Shown piece by piece: positions 60,800-64,000 of a DNA stretch of 64,000 nt (positions are counted from its first letter, which is position 1; every line of letters begins with the position of its first letter). Where the stretch lies: NCBI RefSeq assembly GCF_018383585.1, contig NZ_JAHAMK010000015.1, positions 41,155 through 105,154 on the forward strand, read 5' to 3'. This stretch comes from Microvirga sp. 3-52. GTDB taxonomy: Bacteria; Pseudomonadota; Alphaproteobacteria; Rhizobiales; Beijerinckiaceae. The position numbers were made by a program, and so were the translations under genes. The notes below the pieces were generated by a model. The model did no database searches and was not told the origin of the DNA. It worked only from the letters and a program-made list of their open reading frames with translations.

Positions 60800-61698
60800 T
60801 AGGATGCCAACATCTCTTCGATGAGCAGAACCACCTGAGCGGCTTCTTCGAAGGTGGCCAGCCGGTTGGCGCGGCCTTCCAGGAGCAGGCCGAGTTCCGC
60901 AATCTGCCCGGCATCTCCCCGCGACGGTGCGATATTCCCGCTCTCATGAGTCAGGCGGTACCATTCGCTCATGACGGCCGAACTCCTGGAGCCTCTGACC
61001 TCGAAGCGATTGAACTCGTCTTCGCTGCCGGCCACGGCGCCGTCGATGGTCATGGTCGCGGCCGCAAATCGAAGCACCGCATGGACGCGGGTCTCCGTCC
61101 CGGTTTCTCCCCGTTCGACAGAGCATTCGATCAGCCGCCCCGGGCCGAACAGGCGCAGGGCCAGGAAGACGAAATGAGAGACGACCTCACGCGTGAAGCC
61201 GCCTTGCTCGGGTCGTGCCAGCCACGTGGTCGCGCCCTGCTGCCACCCCCTCGGCCATTGCCGGAAGCGCAGGGTCAAATGGGCCGAGAGATCGTCGCCG
61301 AGCGTTCCGGTCTCGACCAGTTCCTTGAGACGAACCGCCGCCGGAGCCGTTGCAAAGGGAAAATTGACCGCGGCCGGAATGCCCGCCTGGGTCACGACGT
61401 CGACGCAGGCGCGGGCTGCTCCCGGTGCGGCCGCCAGGGGCTCCTCGCAGAAGAGAGCCTTTCCGGCACGCGCAACCGATCTGACGATATCCTCGTGGGT
61501 CAGAGGAGGTGTCGCCACATAGACGCATTGAACGGATGGATCGGTGACGAGCCCGGCAAGGCTGTCGACCATCGGAACCGTCGTTTCGGTGGCCGCCGGA
61601 TCGTAGGCCCCGACGATCCTGAAGGCGGCATTCGCGTTGAAACCTTCCGCGAGCCGCCGGCCCATCGTGCCGAGCCCGACAATCCCGATGCCATGCAT
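60799..61698 (-). CDS. Gfo/Idh/MocA-family oxidoreductase
   Basis: 299 residues from ATG 61698. The N-terminal Rossmann fold has GIVGLGTMGRRLAEGF; the conserved E-K/P region reads LFCEEPLA. The C-terminal GFO_IDH_MocA domain about 125-290. NAD(P)-dependent sugar or small-molecule dehydrogenase; substrate unknown. Its last codons run into a palindromic repeat that provides the TAG stop, so the C-terminus may have been altered by the repeat. It lies 41 bases after xth on the same strand. Confidence 0.85.
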   Translation of the reverse strand: MHGIGIVGLGTMGRRLAEGFNANAAFRIVGAYDPAATETTVPMVDSLAGLVTDPSVQCVYVATPPLTHEDIVRSVARAGKALFCEEPLAAAPGAARACVDVVTQAGIPAAVNFPFATAPAAVRLKELVETGTLGDDLSAHLTLRFRQWPRGWQQGATTWLARPEQGGFTREVVSHFVFLALRLFGPGRLIECSVERGETGTETRVHAVLRFAAATMTIDGAVAGSEDEFNRFEVRGSRSSAVMSEWYRLTHESGNIAPSRGDAGQIAELGLLLEGRANRLATFEEAAQVVLLIEEMLAS

Positions 61699-61739
61699 GA
61701 GCGTTCTTTCCGCAAGAGGATCCTTGCCGGCCGGCCGGC

Positions 61740-62555
61740 TTACAGTTCCAGCACCGCCGTGACGGGCGCGTGGTCGGAGGGGCGCTCCCAGCCGCGGGTC
61801 TCGCGGGTGACGTCGATCGACCGCAGGGTGTCCTTCATGTCCTTCGACAGCCAGATGTGATCGAGCCGTCGGCCCTTGTCGGCGGCGGCCCAGTCCGGCG
61901 AGCGGTAGCTCCACCAGGAGTAGATCTTCTCCGGCTCCGGGCGCAGGACCCGCATGGCGTCGATCCATTCCGCCTCCTGGCGCAGCTCCTCGAGCGCTTC
62001 CGTCTCGACCGGCGTATGGCTCACCACGTCGAGGAGCTGCTTGTGGCTCCAGACGTCGTGTTCGAGCGGGGCCACGTTGAGATCGCCGACCAGGATCGCG
62101 GGCGCCGAGGTGGGCTTCGAGCGGCCGCCCCAGCTGCGCATCTCGGCCATGAAGTCGAGCTTGTGCCTGAACTTCTCGTTGAGCCCCGGATCGGGGATAT
62201 CGCCGCCGGCGGGGACATAGAAATTATGAATCGTCAGGCCTGCCGCGGCCTTGGCCTCCCGGCTCAAGGTGACGGTGATGTGGCGCGCATCCTGGCGGCC
62301 GCACATCTCCATCACGCCGGTTTCCGTGAACGGATAGCGGGACAGGATGGCAACACCGTTATAGCCCTTCTGGCCCATATGGACGACGAAGGGGTAACCG
62401 AAGGCCTGCAGTTCCTTCAGGGGCAGCTTGTCGTTCGGGCATTTGGTTTCCTGCAGGCACAGGATATCGGGACGCCGCTCCTTCAGGAAACGGCCCACCT
62501 GGTCGATGCGCAGGCGAACGGAATTGATGTTCCAGGTCGAGACGGTCAGTTGCAC
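61740..62555 (-). CDS. xth: Exodeoxyribonuclease III
   Basis: AP endonuclease/3'-5' exonuclease of base excision repair. 271 residues with the family motifs CLQETKC (near 34), NFYVPAGGD (near 110), GDLNVAP (near 155), SWWSYRSP, and the C-terminal SDHAPVTAVLEL with catalytic Asp and His. First gene of a short leftward unit with the oxidoreductase. Confidence 0.95.
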   Translation of the reverse strand: MQLTVSTWNINSVRLRIDQVGRFLKERRPDILCLQETKCPNDKLPLKELQAFGYPFVVHMGQKGYNGVAILSRYPFTETGVMEMCGRQDARHITVTLSREAKAAAGLTIHNFYVPAGGDIPDPGLNEKFRHKLDFMAEMRSWGGRSKPTSAPAILVGDLNVAPLEHDVWSHKQLLDVVSHTPVETEALEELRQEAEWIDAMRVLRPEPEKIYSWWSYRSPDWAAADKGRRLDHIWLSKDMKDTLRSIDVTRETRGWERPSDHAPVTAVLEL

Positions 62556-62671
62556 GGGAAGGCCCTCGGAAAATCCCTTCCGGCTACGACAGATTTTCGC
62601 CGGAGGGAAGGGCGTTGCTGTCGTCTCTCACTCTCGACAGGAGGGAAGCCCTCGGCTTCCCACTCTCCCCC

Positions 62672-62761
62672 CGTCATCACCGGCCTTGTGCCGGTGATCT
62701 CGATCGGTGAGGCGCCGCGCTTCTCTTCATCCGGATGGCCGGCACGAGGCCGGCCATGATG
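62672..62761. repeat. Two-hairpin intergenic repeat, full copy
   Basis: CGTCATCACCGGC...GCCGGTGATC and GGATGGCCGGCACGAGGCCGGCCATGATG, between lolA and xth. Confidence 0.85.
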
Positions 62762-62819
62762 TGGTGGCCGTGGTATCCTTTAAGGCATTCGCGGCCACGG
62801 ATAAGCCTATCCCACGCTC

Positions 62820-63743
62820 TCACTTATTCCCGCCGACGAGGATGTCGTACTGGATCTTGAACAGATCCTGGTCGATCCGGCGGCCGCGTTCGCTCCTGCC
62901 CAGCACCACCATTGTCTGGAAGCCCTGCGCATCGATGATGCGCCACTGGTTCAGGTTTTCCACCTGGCCGTCGAAATAGAGGGTGATGCGGGAGGTGCCG
63001 CCCAGCGTCGAGGAGTCCTCCAGGCTGATTCGCACCGAATCGCCATCGTTGACGATGCCCGTGATCCTGATGTCCTGGCCGAGATTGACCTGTTCGCGCA
63101 GGAGGAATTTCAGCGGCGTCTGGGAGATCGAATAGAGGTCCTGGGTGGCGAGCTTGCGATCGCGCACGGCCACTGACCGGCCGTCGGCAATCACCTGGAG
63201 GGCGGCCGGCGGATCGTATTCGAACCGCACCTTGCCGGGACGCTGGAGGTAGAGGGTGCCGCCCTGCCGTCGGCCGTCGCCGCCCACCTGCGTGAAATCG
63301 GCCACCAGGGTGCTCAGGTTCGTGAAATAGGCATTGGCCCGCTCCACCACCGCGTTGTTCGAAAGCGGCTGGCGCAGGGCCACGGGCTCCACGGCGGCGG
63401 TCACGATGGGCCTGGGCGCGATGGCGATGGGTTCCGGTTCGGGCGCTTCGCGAGCCTCCGCCATGGCGGCGCGGCTCGGCGGGAGGGGCGCGGTCGCGGC
63501 CAGGACCTGCTCCGCATTGGCCGGCCTGGGAATGACCGGCCGGGACGACGGGGCAGTGGCCGACGGGGACGTGGCACGATGAAAGAAGGAGGTCGGCAGG
63601 TGAGGCGGCGAAGCGGTGAAGATTTGGGCGGCAGCGGGGCGGGCGGGAGCCAGGATCATCTCGATCGGAAGCGTCTGGGCCATGGCCGGCAGGGCACCCG
63701 CGCAGAGGGCCGTCACCAGGCTGGCAAGAGGGATGGGACGCAT
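62820..63743 (-). CDS. lolA: LolA-like outer-membrane lipoprotein carrier with long linker
   Basis: 307 residues from ATG 63743, with AAGGAG nine bases upstream. Signal peptide about 1-22 (SLVTALCAGALPAMA). Residues about 23-130 are a Pro/Ala/Arg-rich low-complexity region, absent from typical LolA of about 200-230 residues. The LolA fold then follows: ANAYFTNLSTLVADFTQVG, GTLYLQRPGKVRFEYDPPA, and the C-terminal RITLYFDGQVENLNQWRI. LolA carries lipoproteins across the periplasm. Next to ftsK, a conserved pairing. Confidence 0.88.
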   Translation of the reverse strand: MRPIPLASLVTALCAGALPAMAQTLPIEMILAPARPAAAQIFTASPPHLPTSFFHRATSPSATAPSSRPVIPRPANAEQVLAATAPLPPSRAAMAEAREAPEPEPIAIAPRPIVTAAVEPVALRQPLSNNAVVERANAYFTNLSTLVADFTQVGGDGRRQGGTLYLQRPGKVRFEYDPPAALQVIADGRSVAVRDRKLATQDLYSISQTPLKFLLREQVNLGQDIRITGIVNDGDSVRISLEDSSTLGGTSRITLYFDGQVENLNQWRIIDAQGFQTMVVLGRSERGRRIDQDLFKIQYDILVGGNK

Positions 63744-63840
63744 CCGATTCGATCTCCTTCGGAACCATCTTGGGCCATGTCCAATGGCCAAGCAGCGGTC
63801 ACTGATGACGCAGGGCAGAGGCCAAGGTTCCGACGAAGCC

Positions 63841-64000
63841 TTAATCGTCTCCCATCCCGGGGGTTTCAAGCAGAATCTCGCGTTTTCCGGCGTGGTTTGC
63901 GGGACCGACGATGCCCTCGTGCTCCATGCGCTCCATGAGCGAGGCGGCGCGGTTGTAGCCGATCTGCAGCCGGCGCTGGATGTAGCTCGTCGACGCCTTC
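63841..64000 (-). CDS. ftsK: C-terminal end of DNA translocase FtsK (partial)
   Basis: The frame enters from the right edge and ends with TAA at 63841-63843, giving 52 residues. It includes [20 protein letters not shown] and [21 protein letters not shown], the winged-helix gamma domain that reads KOPS sequences. FtsK pumps chromosome ends at the division septum. The rest lies outside the window. Confidence 0.93.
   Translation of the reverse strand, partial: KASTSYIQRRLQIGYNRAASLMERMEHEGIVGPANHAGKREILLETPGMGDD

Overview
The window looks like core chromosome of a GC-rich alphaproteobacterium of the order Rhizobiales (Hyphomicrobiales). A member of the Methylobacteriaceae such as Microvirga is my best guess from the protein texture, but this is inference. 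Supporting signs are a BA14K-family protein, the hemE/ppsR origin neighbourhood, the mnmE-mnmG-rsmG-parA-parB order, CtrA-type (TTAA-N7-TTAA) and GANTC motifs at the origin, and an HWE-type histidine kinase. I see no rRNA, tRNA, CRISPR array, prophage or transposase gene.

Layout. 1-8390: translation and RNA genes (ylxR end, infB, rbfA, truB, rpsO, pnp) with a ferritin-like DUF892 gene on the other strand. 8463-13624: accessory genes, namely an AraC/GyrI regulator, a predicted adenylyl cyclase with membrane haem and [2Fe-2S] domains, an FMN enzyme, RidA, BA14K and an endonuclease III-like protein. 13771-21278: hslVU divergent from a tight histidine cluster (hisB-DUF2628-hisH-hisA-hisF-map-hisE) followed by coaA. 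21307-28000: DUF2279, DUF202, adenosine kinase-like, the tim44-mltA-smr-xre operon, and secB.

28242-35467 is the most informative part. dnaQ-coaE-aroE-maf-ppsR run leftward and hemE-hemJ-rho run rightward from a 487-bp gene-free gap. The gap has a perfect DnaA box, two TTAA-N7-TTAA CtrA-type sites, eleven GANTC sites and a tandem AT-rich repeat, so I call it the chromosomal origin (oriC). The partition locus lies about 9-14 kb away at 39902-45771: mnmE, mnmG, rsmG, parA and parB, with two perfect parS palindromes, one of them inside the rsmG coding sequence.

45939-64000: holA-lptE-leuS, a YggS-type PLP protein, an aldo/keto reductase divergent from a LysR regulator, an ABC-F ATPase, an L,D-transpeptidase-like protein, a response regulator paired with a stand-alone cyclic-nucleotide-binding protein, a chemoreceptor, an HWE histidine kinase, a Gfo/Idh/MocA oxidoreductase, xth, a lolA gene with a long linker, and the 3' end of ftsK.

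At least three families of dispersed palindromic intergenic repeats punctuate the window. One is a roughly 90-bp two-hairpin element (nine full and three partial copies), one a roughly 50-bp element that twice touches or supplies gene stop codons, and one a roughly 100-bp element. Many genes are coupled by 4-base ATGA/GTGA overlaps. Start codons were moved inward from the longest open frame where ribosome-binding sites or family-typical N-termini supported it.
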